The translations under genes were made by a program, and so were the position numbers. The notes under the pieces are model-generated. The model was given only the letters and a program-made list of their open reading frames with translations. It was not told the DNA's origin and did not search any database. Positions 9,419 through 16,415 of a stretch of 64,000 nucleotides of DNA are shown here, in pieces (the first letter of the stretch is position 1; each line of letters starts with the position of its first letter). Where the stretch lies: positions 620,001 to 684,000 of the forward strand of contig CBDANZ010000005.1 of NCBI GenBank assembly GCA_965197865.1, read 5' to 3'. This DNA is from CBDANZ01 sp965197865 (GTDB lineage Bacteria > Acidobacteriota > Vicinamibacteria > Vicinamibacterales > CAVVIG01).

Positions 9419-10105
9419 TCAGGTCCGAGGGTCGAGAGCAAGTCTGCCGGTGTAGAGCGCCATGCCGACGACAGCATCGACGCCGTTGGCGTCAAGATCG
9501 TCGATTTCCTCACGCGTCGTGATGCCGCCGGCCGCCGTGACGCGCCGCGTCGTGGCGCGGCGCACCGCGAGAATGGCGTCACGATCGGTCCCCCCCATCA
9601 GCCCCTCTGTATCCACGTGTGTATAGAGAAACTCACCGCAGTACGGCTCGAGCGCGCGGACCGCTTCGACGGCGGTGATCGGCAGGGGCGTTTTCCATCC
9701 GTGGATCACCACGTGGCCGCCGCGGCTGTCGACGGCGGCAATCACCCGATCGGAACCGACCGCGTCGGCGAGCTCGCCGGCAAAGTTGAGATTCGGACGC
9801 CCGTCCCTGAACAGCGCGGAGCCGGCAATAACTTGCTGCGCGCCAGCTGCGAGAATGTCCCTCGCGCGTTCGACCGTGCGGACCCCGCCGCCGACCCGAC
9901 ACGACAGTGACGCCGCGATTCGACGCACGAGCGCAAGGTTGTCGCCGGCGCCCATGGCCGCGTCGAGATCGATCACCTGTACTTTGGGACATTGCTCGAA
10001 CCGTTTCACCCAGCCGAACACATCATCGTCTTTGATCGCGATCCGCTCGCCCTGCACGAGCTGCACAAGCGCGCCGCCTTTGAGGTCAATCGATGGGATG
10101 AGCAC
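9419..10105 (-). CDS. hisA: Phosphoribosylformimino-5-aminoimidazole carboxamide ribotide isomerase
   Basis: A TIM-barrel isomerase that converts ProFAR to PRFAR in histidine synthesis. Seen: 'LIPSIDLKGG' with the N-terminal catalytic Asp, 'IDLDAAMGAGDN', the phosphate site 'RVGGGVRT', and the C-terminal catalytic region 'YTHVDTEGLMGGTD'. About 228 residues, slightly short for HisA. I chose the GTG at 10105; the in-frame ATG at 10126 would start inside a repeat element and add seven unrelated residues. It is the last gene of the his operon, 52 bp after hisF. Confidence 0.95.
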   Translation of the reverse strand: MLIPSIDLKGGALVQLVQGERIAIKDDDVFGWVKRFEQCPKVQVIDLDAAMGAGDNLALVRRIAASLSCRVGGGVRTVERARDILAAGAQQVIAGSALFRDGRPNLNFAGELADAVGSDRVIAAVDSRGGHVVIHGWKTPLPITAVEAVRALEPYCGEFLYTHVDTEGLMGGTDRDAILAVRRATTRRVTAAGGITTREEIDDLDANGVDAVVGMALYTGRLALDPRT

Positions 10106-10112
10106 GATCGTC

Positions 10113-10146
10113 AACCACGACGACACGAAGAACGCGAAGAAAACAC
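10113..10146. repeat. 'ccacgacgacacgaagaacgcgaag' repeat in the hisF-hisA gap
   Basis: This element fills most of the 52-bp gap between hisF and hisA. It matches the dispersed 'ccacgaag(g)acacgaag' type found at several intergenic sites in the window. Confidence 0.7.
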
Positions 10147-10157
10147 TTTGACGTGGT

Positions 10158-10913
10158 TCATAAGCGGACGGGGATGCCGTGCCGGCGCAAGTGTTCCTTC
10201 AGCGTGTGCACGCCTGTTTCAGCGTAGTGAAAGATCGACGCGGCCAGCGCTGCGTCAGCCGATCCGCGCGTGAACACGTCCACGAAGTCGGCCAGGCCCC
10301 CAGCACCGCCCGACGCAATCACCGGAATCGAGACGGCGTTCGACACTGCCCAGGTCAGGTCACAGTCGAATCCGGTCTTGGTTCCGTCGCGATCGATCGA
10401 TGTCAGGAGGATCTCGCCTGCGCCGAGCTCCTGGGCCTCGCGGGCCCACTCGACGGCGTCGCGGTTGGCGGCCGTCTGTCCGCTTCGCGCGTAAACCGCA
10501 AAACCGCCGCCTTCGCGTTTCGCGTCGATGGCGACGATCACCGCCTGGCTGCCATACCTGACGGCGAGCTTCGTCATCAGATCAGGATTGGAGAGGGCGG
10601 TCGTATTGAGGCTGACCTTGTCAGCCCCCGCCTCGATGGCGGCGGCCGCGTCGCCTTCCGTACGGATTCCGCCACCGACGGCGAGTGGAATGAACAGCTC
10701 ACGCGCGACGGCGTGGATGGTGTCGGCGAGCGCGCGTCGACGCTCAAGGGTGGCCGTGATGTCGAGGATGACGAGCTCGTCGATCCCTTCGCGGTTATAC
10801 CGGCGCGCGAGCTCAGCCGGATCGCCGGCGCCGCGCAAATCTTCGAAGTTGATGCCTTTCACGACCTGGCCGTCGCGAACGTCCAGGCAGGCGATGATGC
10901 GTTTAGAGAGCAA
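10158..10913 (-). CDS. hisF: Imidazole glycerol phosphate synthase, cyclase subunit
   Basis: 251 residues. It closes the imidazole ring using ammonia supplied by HisH. Both catalytic aspartates are visible, in 'RIIACLDVRDG' and 'VIVAIDAKREGG', and the phosphate-binding loops 'LAVGGGIRTEGDA' and 'IPVIASGGAGG' are intact. It lies 45 bp downstream of hisH, its partner, with a repeat in between. The order hisH-hisF-hisA differs from the more common hisH-hisA-hisF. Confidence 0.97.
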   Translation of the reverse strand: MLSKRIIACLDVRDGQVVKGINFEDLRGAGDPAELARRYNREGIDELVILDITATLERRRALADTIHAVARELFIPLAVGGGIRTEGDAAAAIEAGADKVSLNTTALSNPDLMTKLAVRYGSQAVIVAIDAKREGGGFAVYARSGQTAANRDAVEWAREAQELGAGEILLTSIDRDGTKTGFDCDLTWAVSNAVSIPVIASGGAGGLADFVDVFTRGSADAALAASIFHYAETGVHTLKEHLRRHGIPVRL

Positions 10914-10921
10914 TCAAGAGC

Positions 10922-10953
10922 CTCTCACCACGAAGGGCACGAAGGACAAAAAA
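10922..10953. repeat. 'caccacgaagggcacgaagg' repeat in the hisH-hisF gap
   Basis: This copy of the dispersed 'ccacgaag..cacgaag' element occupies the 45-bp spacer between hisH and hisF. Confidence 0.75.
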
Positions 10954-10958
10954 CCTAT

Positions 10959-11573
10959 CTAACCGGCAAGACGCACAAAGTTCAGGAGAATTCGCAGCCC
11001 GACGTCTCCCGACTTTTCGGGATGAAATTGAACGCCGGCAACCTGGCCGCGCTGCACAACCGAGGCAAACTCGTCGCCGTGTTGGGTCACGGCGACGGTG
11101 TCGCCGGTGACTGGCGCCACATAGCTGTGCGTGAAATACACCTGCGCGCCGCCGGCAACGCCTTCGACGATGGACGCGTCGCGCCGGCGGTTCAGGGCAT
11201 TCCAGCCGACGTGGGGAATCTTCAGCACCTCGGCCCCGAATGATGCCCCGCTCAGCCGAGAGCAGCGGCCTCCGAGGACTCCGAGCCCCGGGCAGTCGGG
11301 AGCCTCGTCGCTCCCGTCGAACAGCCACTGCATCCCAAGGCAGATGCCGAGGAGCGGGCGGCCTTCGCCGATGACACCGAGGATGGCATCGGTCCAGGCC
11401 CGGTCGATCGAGCGCGTCGAACCGAAATGACCGACGCCGGGAACGATCACGCCACGGGCGCTGGCGAGCGCCGCAGGTGTCTCTGGCACGAGCACGTGGG
11501 CGCCGACGGCGGCGAGCGCCTTTCTTACCGACGTGAGGTTGCCGGCTCCGTAGTCGATGAGGGTGATAGACAT
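10959..11573 (-). CDS. hisH: Imidazole glycerol phosphate synthase, glutaminase subunit
   Basis: About 204 residues. A class I glutamine amidotransferase that feeds ammonia to HisF. The triad is visible: Cys in 'LLGICLGMQWLF', and His and Glu in 'GVQFHPEKSG'. The start is the ATG at 11573 ('MSITLIDYGAGN'); an in-frame extension to 11708 overlaps hisB and is Arg-rich nonsense. The gap to hisB holds a palindrome. Confidence 0.97.
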   Translation of the reverse strand: MSITLIDYGAGNLTSVRKALAAVGAHVLVPETPAALASARGVIVPGVGHFGSTRSIDRAWTDAILGVIGEGRPLLGICLGMQWLFDGSDEAPDCPGLGVLGGRCSRLSGASFGAEVLKIPHVGWNALNRRRDASIVEGVAGGAQVYFTHSYVAPVTGDTVAVTQHGDEFASVVQRGQVAGVQFHPEKSGDVGLRILLNFVRLAG

Positions 11574-11586
11574 TCGCGCTTTCCGC

Positions 11587-11607
11587 GGCGGCTCTGAAGA
11601 GACCGCC
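11587..11607. repeat. Palindrome with TGAA loop in the hisB-hisH gap
   Basis: GGCGG-CTC-TGAA-GAG-A-CCGCC is a near-perfect inverted repeat abutting the hisB stop. Its TGAA loop matches the palindromes at 9.36, 43.6 and 49.9 kb. Confidence 0.65.
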
Positions 11608-12195
11608 TTACAACAGTCCCTTCGTGCTGGGTAGCATGCGCGCAAGCCGCTTGTCTTTCGCGCACGCCACCCGCAGCGCGCGCGCGAACGCCTTGAATAC
11701 CGCTTCAATCTTGTGATGGCTGGATCGGCCGTACATCACTTTCACGTGCACATTGGCTCGCGCGCCGGAGGCGAACCCTTCAAAGAAATCCTGGACGAGC
11801 TCGGTCTGCAGATCGCCCACACGCGCGGCGGCGCCTTTCAGATCGACCATCGTGTGCGGCCGCCCGCCGAGATCGATTGCAGCCACTGCCAGCGTCTCGT
11901 CCATCGGCATGACGAAGTACCCCGCGCGATTGATGCCGCGCCGATCGCCGAGCGCCTTGGACACCGCTTCACCAAGCGCGATGCCGAGATCCTCGACCGT
12001 GTGATGCTGGTCCACGTCCAGATCGCCAGTCGCCTTCACCGCGAGATCGAAGCCGCCATGCCGCGCGACGAGCTCGAGCATGTGATCAAGGAAACGGATC
12101 CCGGTTGACACGCGGTAGCGGCCCCTACCTCCGAGCGTGATCGACAGCGCGATCGCCGTCTCCGTCGTCCGGCGATCGATCACTGCGCGGCGCAC
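11608..12195 (-). CDS. hisB: Imidazoleglycerol-phosphate dehydratase
   Basis: 195 residues: the monofunctional dehydratase without a phosphatase domain. The metal-binding motifs are present: 'FLDHMLELVARHGG', 'DVDQHHTVEDLGIALGEA' and 'GRSSHHKIEAVFKAFARA'. Its start overlaps the end of hisC by 16 bp, which suggests translational coupling. The histidinol-phosphatase step must be encoded elsewhere. Confidence 0.97.
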   Translation of the reverse strand: MRRAVIDRRTTETAIALSITLGGRGRYRVSTGIRFLDHMLELVARHGGFDLAVKATGDLDVDQHHTVEDLGIALGEAVSKALGDRRGINRAGYFVMPMDETLAVAAIDLGGRPHTMVDLKGAAARVGDLQTELVQDFFEGFASGARANVHVKVMYGRSSHHKIEAVFKAFARALRVACAKDKRLARMLPSTKGLL

Positions 12196-13223
12196 AGGAC
12201 CTCTTCCAGAACCTTGAAGGCACGCCGCGTGTGTTCCACGATGCCGGCGGTCATCCGAATGCAGCCGGCGCAGCCTGGCTCGCCCGCTCGATCGCGCAGG
12301 TACACGCCGAGGGCCGCGGCCGAGCTCACGAGTTGCTCGGTGTGATCGCCAGTGCGAATGAGCACGAAATTCGCGTCACTCTTCCAATACTCGAGGCCTA
12401 GCCGGTCACAGGCGGCATACACGATCGCCTTCGATTCCCTCACCTGTCGCAGGTAGTCTTCGAAGTGGCCGCGGTCCTGAAGCGCCGCCTGAATCGCGAC
12501 AACAGCCGCGATGTTGACGCTGTAGACGCCGATGGCGCGGCGAACCGGATCGAGCACGGTGGGAACGCCGACTAAAGTGCCCAGGCGCAGGCCGGCCAGG
12601 CCGTACGCTTTCGCAAACGTGCGCCCTACGATGACATTGTGATAGCTCGTGAGCTCGGGAACGAACGTGGTCTCCGCGAAATCCGCGTACGCCTCGTCGA
12701 CAAATACAACAGCACCCGGCGGTACCTGACGCGCGATCGTCATGATGGCGTCGCTCGGCATCGAAATGCCGGTTGGGTTGTTCGGGTTCGTGAGAAAGAC
12801 GATCCGTGTATTCGGCGTGATCGCCGCCAGCACCTCGTCGAGCGCGAAGGCGAAGTCCGGTCTCGGTGCGACAGAGACGGTGCGTCCTCCAACGACCGAG
12901 GCATTGAGCTCGAACATGTCGAACGCAGGTTGCGGGACGACGACTTCGGGAACGGAGCCGTCGGCGAGCGCACGTAGATATACGATCGCGACGGCCATGA
13001 TGCCTTCGTCGAGGCCGTTGGTCAGGGCAAGCCGGTCGGGCCCGACGCCGAGGTGACGGGCGCAGGCCCCAACGGCATCCTTGTACGGCGGATAGAAGCC
13101 GATTTGATTGGCGCGAAGCGACGCCAGCGCGGCGAGCACCCGCGGCGAGCACCCGCCAGTGTTCTCGTTTTGATGCAGCCGCAGCCCGTCGTACAGCTCG
13201 GGCGGCTTGTCGTAGTCACTCAT
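12180..13223 (-). CDS. hisC: Histidinol-phosphate aminotransferase
   Basis: 347 residues. A fold-type I PLP aminotransferase with the cofactor-lysine motif 'VGRTFAKAYGLAGLRLG', the 'FLTNPNNPTGI' segment and 'VFVDEAYADFA' with the PLP-binding Asp. It overlaps hisD by 4 bp at its start and hisB by 16 bp at its end, inside the his operon. Confidence 0.96.
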   Translation of the reverse strand: MSDYDKPPELYDGLRLHQNENTGGCSPRVLAALASLRANQIGFYPPYKDAVGACARHLGVGPDRLALTNGLDEGIMAVAIVYLRALADGSVPEVVVPQPAFDMFELNASVVGGRTVSVAPRPDFAFALDEVLAAITPNTRIVFLTNPNNPTGISMPSDAIMTIARQVPPGAVVFVDEAYADFAETTFVPELTSYHNVIVGRTFAKAYGLAGLRLGTLVGVPTVLDPVRRAIGVYSVNIAAVVAIQAALQDRGHFEDYLRQVRESKAIVYAACDRLGLEYWKSDANFVLIRTGDHTEQLVSSAAALGVYLRDRAGEPGCAGCIRMTAGIVEHTRRAFKVLEEVLCAAQ

Positions 13224-14467
13224 GACAGACGAACCTCGATCGATTCGGCGTGCGCGCGCAACCCTTCGGCGCGCGCCAGCGTCAAAATGGTCGGCGCCAG
13301 CCTCGCAAGACCGTCGCGCGTGATGCGCTGCACCGCCATCACCCGCACGAAATCGGCGGCGGAGAGACCGCCGCGGAAGCGGGCGGCCCCGGCAGTGGGC
13401 AGCACGTGATTCGATCCGGTGGCGTAGTCACCCGCGGCCTGAGCCGTGAAGGGTCCGACGAACACCGAGCCGGCTGTGATTGGGCGCCGTACGAGCCCCT
13501 CATCGTCGACCACCAAGTGTTCGGGGGCGATCCGGTTGGCGAGCGCCATCGCCTCGTCGACGGTTCGCGTGACAATCGCGGCGCCGTGCGCGGAGAGTGA
13601 CCGCCGAACGACGTCGTGTCCCGCGGCCTTCCTGGCGACGATCTTCGCCACGCGGGCGGCCAGATCGCGGTTCCAGGTGATGAAGATGGACCGCGCGTCT
13701 GGGTCGTGCTCGGCCTGCGCGACAAGATCGGCGGCAATCCAGCGTGCGTGGGCTTTCCGCGCGGTTCCCGAGACGACAACGATTTCTGTCGGGCCGGCGT
13801 AGAAATCAATGGCGCAGTCGCCAGAAACCCGCGCCTTTGACGTGGCGACCCAGCGGCTGCCAGGACCGACGATCTTGTCCACCCGCGGAATGGTCTTCGT
13901 GCCGTAGGCGAGCGCCGCCACCGCGTGCGCCCCACCGACGCGGAAGAGCCGTGTGACGCCGGCTTCGAGCGCGGCCGCCATCACCACCGGTTCAGGTCGT
14001 GGACACACGACGATGATCTCGCGAACGCCCGCCACGCGCGCGGGAACCGCAGTCATCAACAGCGATGACGGCAAAGGAAAGCGGCCGCCTGGAACGCAGC
14101 AGCCGACACGCCCGATCGGCTCGACACGCTGTTCGACCGTGACGCCGGACGCGACCTCGAGGTTCCAGTGCTTGGGGATCTGCCGAAAGGCCACGCGCGC
14201 GATGCTCCGGGCCGCCCGACGAATGGCGCGGCGGACGTCGGAGGGCACCTGCGACGCGCCGGCCCGTATTTCGTCCGCAGAGACTTCGAGTGGAGGCGAT
14301 ACGCCGTCGAACCGGCTGGCAAACCGGATGAGCGCGGCGTCGCCCTCCTTTCGGACGCGCTCGACGATCGCGGCCACTCTCCGGTCGAACGCGCGATCAG
14401 CCCCAGGGGCGCGCGCCAGTGCGCGCTCGAGCGCCTGGCGGTTCCGTGCGTCGATGATTCGGAGCAT
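13220..14467 (-). CDS. hisD: Histidinol dehydrogenase
   Basis: 415 residues from the ATG at 14467 ('MLRIIDARN'). The frame is open back to 15226, but that extension overlaps hisG and is Arg-rich antisense-type sequence. It makes the last two oxidations to histidine. Motifs: 'GPGSRWVATSKARVSG', 'AIDFYAGPTEIVV', the zinc-site 'VAQAEHDPDA', and the catalytic pair in 'RIAPEHLVV'. It starts 2 bp after the hisG stop. Confidence 0.97.
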   Translation of the reverse strand: MLRIIDARNRQALERALARAPGADRAFDRRVAAIVERVRKEGDAALIRFASRFDGVSPPLEVSADEIRAGASQVPSDVRRAIRRAARSIARVAFRQIPKHWNLEVASGVTVEQRVEPIGRVGCCVPGGRFPLPSSLLMTAVPARVAGVREIIVVCPRPEPVVMAAALEAGVTRLFRVGGAHAVAALAYGTKTIPRVDKIVGPGSRWVATSKARVSGDCAIDFYAGPTEIVVVSGTARKAHARWIAADLVAQAEHDPDARSIFITWNRDLAARVAKIVARKAAGHDVVRRSLSAHGAAIVTRTVDEAMALANRIAPEHLVVDDEGLVRRPITAGSVFVGPFTAQAAGDYATGSNHVLPTAGAARFRGGLSAADFVRVMAVQRITRDGLARLAPTILTLARAEGLRAHAESIEVRLS

Positions 14468-14469
14468 AG

Positions 14470-15357
14470 CTAGAGCACGATCTTGTTGAGCGGGTACTCG
14501 ACGATCCCCTGGACGCGCGCGATCTTCAGGCGCGGAATCAGATCGCGTACCGTGCGCTCTTCGATGATCGTGTTCACGGCCACCCATTCCTCGTCGCTGA
14601 GGGCCGAAATCGTCGGGCGCTGGAGCGCGGGCAGGAGCGACAGGACGCCGGCCAGATCCGCGCGCCGGACGTTCAGCATCAACCCCACGCGTCCCTGCGC
14701 CTCGATGGCCGCCTTGAGCAGGAGCGCGACGCCATCGAGCTTCGTCCGTTTCCAGGTATTTCCGAGCGCAGTCCGGTTCACGATGAGCTGCGTGCTCGAT
14801 TCCATCACCGTATCGAGGCTCTGCAGGCGGTTCGCGCGCAGCGTCGAACCGGTTTCCGTCGCCTCCACAATCGCGTCGGCTAGGACCGGCGGCTTTACCT
14901 CCGTGGAGCCCCACGAGAACTCGACGTTGACCTTCACCTTCTTCCTCTCGAAGTACCGCCGAGTGACCCGCACGAGCTCGGTGGCGATCGTCTTGCCTTC
15001 GAGGTCGGCCGCCGACCTGATCGATGAATCCTCTGGAGCGGCCAGCACCCACCGAACCGTGCCGAAGCTCTGCTTCGCGTACACTAGGTCGGCGATAGGT
15101 TCGACGACGCCGATCGTGCCGTCGCCGAGCTCGTGCTCGAGGATCCAGTCTTGACCGGTCAGGCCGGCGTCGAGCACGCCGTCCGACACGTGGCGCGCCA
15201 TCTCCTGGGCACGAATGAGCATGCACTCGATCTCGGGATCGTCGATGGTCGGAAAATACGACCGCGAGCTCACGTGGATGTTGAACCCCGCGCGCGCGAA
15301 GAGCTGAATCGTCGCGTCCTGCAGGGAACCTTTCGGTATGCCGAGCTTGAGTTTCAT
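14470..15357 (-). CDS. hisG: ATP phosphoribosyltransferase, long form
   Basis: 295 residues, so the long form with a C-terminal ACT-like regulatory domain that needs no HisZ. It catalyses the first committed step, ATP + PRPP. Seen: 'LGIPKGSLQDATIQLF', 'DVGLTGQDWI'-type motif ('DAGLTGQDWILEHEL') and the PRPP loop 'ADAIVEATETGSTLRAN'. The C-terminal tail 'RVQGIVEYPLNKIV' is typical of the histidine-binding domain. I chose the ATG at 15357 by homology; the 17 preceding in-frame codons overlap hisI. Confidence 0.97.
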   Translation of the reverse strand: MKLKLGIPKGSLQDATIQLFARAGFNIHVSSRSYFPTIDDPEIECMLIRAQEMARHVSDGVLDAGLTGQDWILEHELGDGTIGVVEPIADLVYAKQSFGTVRWVLAAPEDSSIRSAADLEGKTIATELVRVTRRYFERKKVKVNVEFSWGSTEVKPPVLADAIVEATETGSTLRANRLQSLDTVMESSTQLIVNRTALGNTWKRTKLDGVALLLKAAIEAQGRVGLMLNVRRADLAGVLSLLPALQRPTISALSDEEWVAVNTIIEERTVRDLIPRLKIARVQGIVEYPLNKIVL

Positions 15358-15367
15358 GACAAGAGCC

Positions 15368-15706
15368 CTACCGTGTCTTCCGTGGTAAACCGTCGTTTGG
15401 CAGCGCACGATAGAAGCACGAACGCTCGCCCGTATGACACACTATTCCGTCACCCAGCCGTTTCACCTTCACGAGCACCGAATCATCGTCGCAATCGATG
15501 AGCATCTCGACCACCTGAAGGCGGTTCCCCGACGTCTCGCCCTTGGTCCACAGCTTGTGGCGCGTCCGGCTGAAAAATGTGGCGAAGCCAGTCCGCTTCG
15601 TCAGCTCGAGCGCTTCTTCTGTCATGAAACCGACCATCAACACCTCGGCGCTTTCGGCGTCCTGAATGACGGCCGGAATCAACCCCTCGAGTTTCGAGAA
15701 GTCCAT
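15368..15706 (-). CDS. hisI: Phosphoribosyl-AMP cyclohydrolase
   Basis: 112 residues from the ATG at 15706, preceded by AGGTGA about 6 bp upstream. Metal-binding residues lie in 'LIDCDDDSVLVKVKR' and 'GIVCHTGERSCFYR'. No HisE-type pyrophosphohydrolase domain is fused, so that step is encoded elsewhere. It is the first structural gene of the his operon and follows the attenuator. Confidence 0.96.
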   Translation of the reverse strand: MDFSKLEGLIPAVIQDAESAEVLMVGFMTEEALELTKRTGFATFFSRTRHKLWTKGETSGNRLQVVEMLIDCDDDSVLVKVKRLGDGIVCHTGERSCFYRALPNDGLPRKTR

Positions 15707-15722
15707 GAAAATCACCTGAAAC

Positions 15723-15758
15723 AAAAAAACCCGCCGCGTTGATGAACGGGGCGGGTTT
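15723..15758 (-). terminator. his operon attenuator terminator
   Basis: On the minus strand AAACCCGCC-C-CGTT, loop CATC, AACG-C-GGCGGGTTT, then a run of seven U in total. The stem has 9 + 4 bp with one C-C mismatch. It lies 17 bp upstream of the hisI ATG, so it would stop transcription before the structural genes unless disrupted. Confidence 0.9.
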
Positions 15759-15829
15759 GCCGTCTTGCCGAAGGTTACCGGTCGATCTTACATCACCCTA
15801 CATCACGCGCAACCCCGCCCCGTTGGGGC
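15745..15829 (-). promoter_or_regulatory. his attenuator: pause hairpin and antiterminator
   Basis: Segment 1 (GCCCC, 15825-15829) can pair with segment 2 (AACGGGGCGGGGTT, 15811-15824). Segment 2 can instead pair with segment 3 (15745-15757): 11 contiguous bp, then a bulged G and two more pairs. Segment 3 is the 5' arm of the terminator, so 2:3 pairing prevents termination. Segment 1 lies in the leader peptide just after its His codons, so a ribosome stalled there for lack of His-tRNA would free segment 2. This is the classic enteric his logic, read directly from the sequence. Confidence 0.88.
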
Positions 15830-15866
15830 TGAAATGACGGTGCGCATGATGGCCGCAAGCAAACAT
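15798..15866 (-). CDS. hisL: his operon leader peptide
   Basis: A 22-codon ORF, ATG at 15866, TAG at 15798-15800. It contains 'GHHAHRHF': four His codons (CAT CAT GCG CAC CGT CAT) within six. It lies between a good promoter and the attenuator stem-loops, with the His run immediately before segment 1. No Shine-Dalgarno is obvious, and the predicted transcription start is only a few bases upstream, so translation may be leaderless. The name is given by position and logic, not homology. Confidence 0.88.
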   Translation of the reverse strand: MFACGHHAHRHFSPNGAGLRVM

Positions 15867-15876
15867 GACAGCGTTG

Positions 15877-15906
15877 AGCCTACCCGTACCGGCTCGCCCC
15901 TGTCAA
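15877..15906 (-). promoter_or_regulatory. Predicted sigma70-type his promoter
   Basis: TTGACA at 15901-15906, 18-bp spacer, TAGGCT at 15877-15882 on the minus strand. It overlaps the 3' end region of the upstream HTH-TOBE gene. The predicted start point near 15870 would lie at the leader-peptide ATG. Confidence 0.6.
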
Positions 15907-15908
15907 TT

Positions 15909-16358
15909 TCACACCGGGGACCTGGCTCCCCGGGTCTTGCGCGTCATCTCTTTCGCAATCATCACTTCGGTCGATTTGATGATCGCGAGCGCCTCGTCGC
16001 CGCGGCGGAGTTTGAGTTCGCTCACGGCGTCCTTCGTAATGATCGCCGTCAGCGACTGATCGCCGACCCGCAGCCTGATCTGGGCGAGCAGCCCGTCGAT
16101 GCGCACTTCTTCCACGAACCCGCGGAGCTGGTTCCGGCCGCTCAGCGACACAATCACGCCACGCGGCGTTCGCTTCCGTTTCGGCGTCCCGGCTACGCCG
16201 CGCCGGGCCAGCAGTCGATCGAGCTCCGTTTCGGCGATCCGGTGGTGACCGCCTGGAGTCTGCGTCGTACGGACACGGCCCTGGTAGATCCACTGCTTGA
16301 GCGTGGAGTACCCGACGCCGAGGCGCACGGCCGCGTCCCGTACCGTGAGATTTACCAT
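15909..16358 (-). CDS. HTH (excisionase/MerR-like) regulator with TOBE molybdate-binding domain
   Basis: 149 residues. The N-terminal HTH 'TVRDAAVRLGVGYSTLKQWI..GRVRTTQTPGGHHRI' is of the DNA-binding excisionase/MerR type. A basic linker ('TPKRKRTPRG') leads to a TOBE/Mop-like domain ('SGRNQLRGFVEEVRIDGL', 'LTAIITKDAVSELKLRRGDE'), the fold that binds molybdate or tungstate in ModE, ModC and Mop proteins. It is divergent from modA, with an inverted repeat over the mod promoter between them, so it is probably the local molybdate-responsive regulator. Its last residues are encoded by a hairpin. Confidence 0.85.
   Translation of the reverse strand: MVNLTVRDAAVRLGVGYSTLKQWIYQGRVRTTQTPGGHHRIAETELDRLLARRGVAGTPKRKRTPRGVIVSLSGRNQLRGFVEEVRIDGLLAQIRLRVGDQSLTAIITKDAVSELKLRRGDEALAIIKSTEVMIAKEMTRKTRGARSPV
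15915..15934. repeat. Hairpin CCGGGGA..TCCCCGG over the regulator stop region
   Basis: A perfect 7-bp inverted repeat with a 6-base loop. It encodes the C-terminal 'RGARSP' of the HTH-TOBE gene, 3 bp before its stop triplet. It could act as a weak terminator between that gene and the his promoter, or be another dispersed palindrome. There is no U-tract. Confidence 0.5.
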
Positions 16359-16364
16359 TCCGGC

Positions 16365-16393
16365 TTGAGTCGGCTAATAAAATCGACTCTAAT
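16365..16393 (+). promoter_or_regulatory. modABC promoter with overlapping inverted-repeat operator
   Basis: TTGAGT (16365-16370), 17-bp spacer, TCTAAT (16388-16393). The perfect inverted repeat GAGTCG-N11-CGACTC (16367-16372 and 16384-16389) spans from the -35 to the -10 box. It is in the right place for repression by the divergent HTH-TOBE regulator. Confidence 0.6.
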
Positions 16394-16415
16394 TATATTA
16401 AATAGGATATACGTT

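Noticed and set aside
14468..15226. A 250-residue N-terminal extension of HisD
   Set aside because: It is antisense-frame Arg-rich sequence overlapping hisG; the HisD family start is at 14467.
15839..15850. An alternative leader ORF 'MRTVIS..' on the minus strand before hisI
   Set aside because: It has no His codons and is in a different frame from the His-rich ORF, which fits the attenuator logic exactly.
16359..16415. A classical ModE box upstream of modA
   Set aside because: The inverted repeat present has a different sequence, so I describe it only as a candidate operator.
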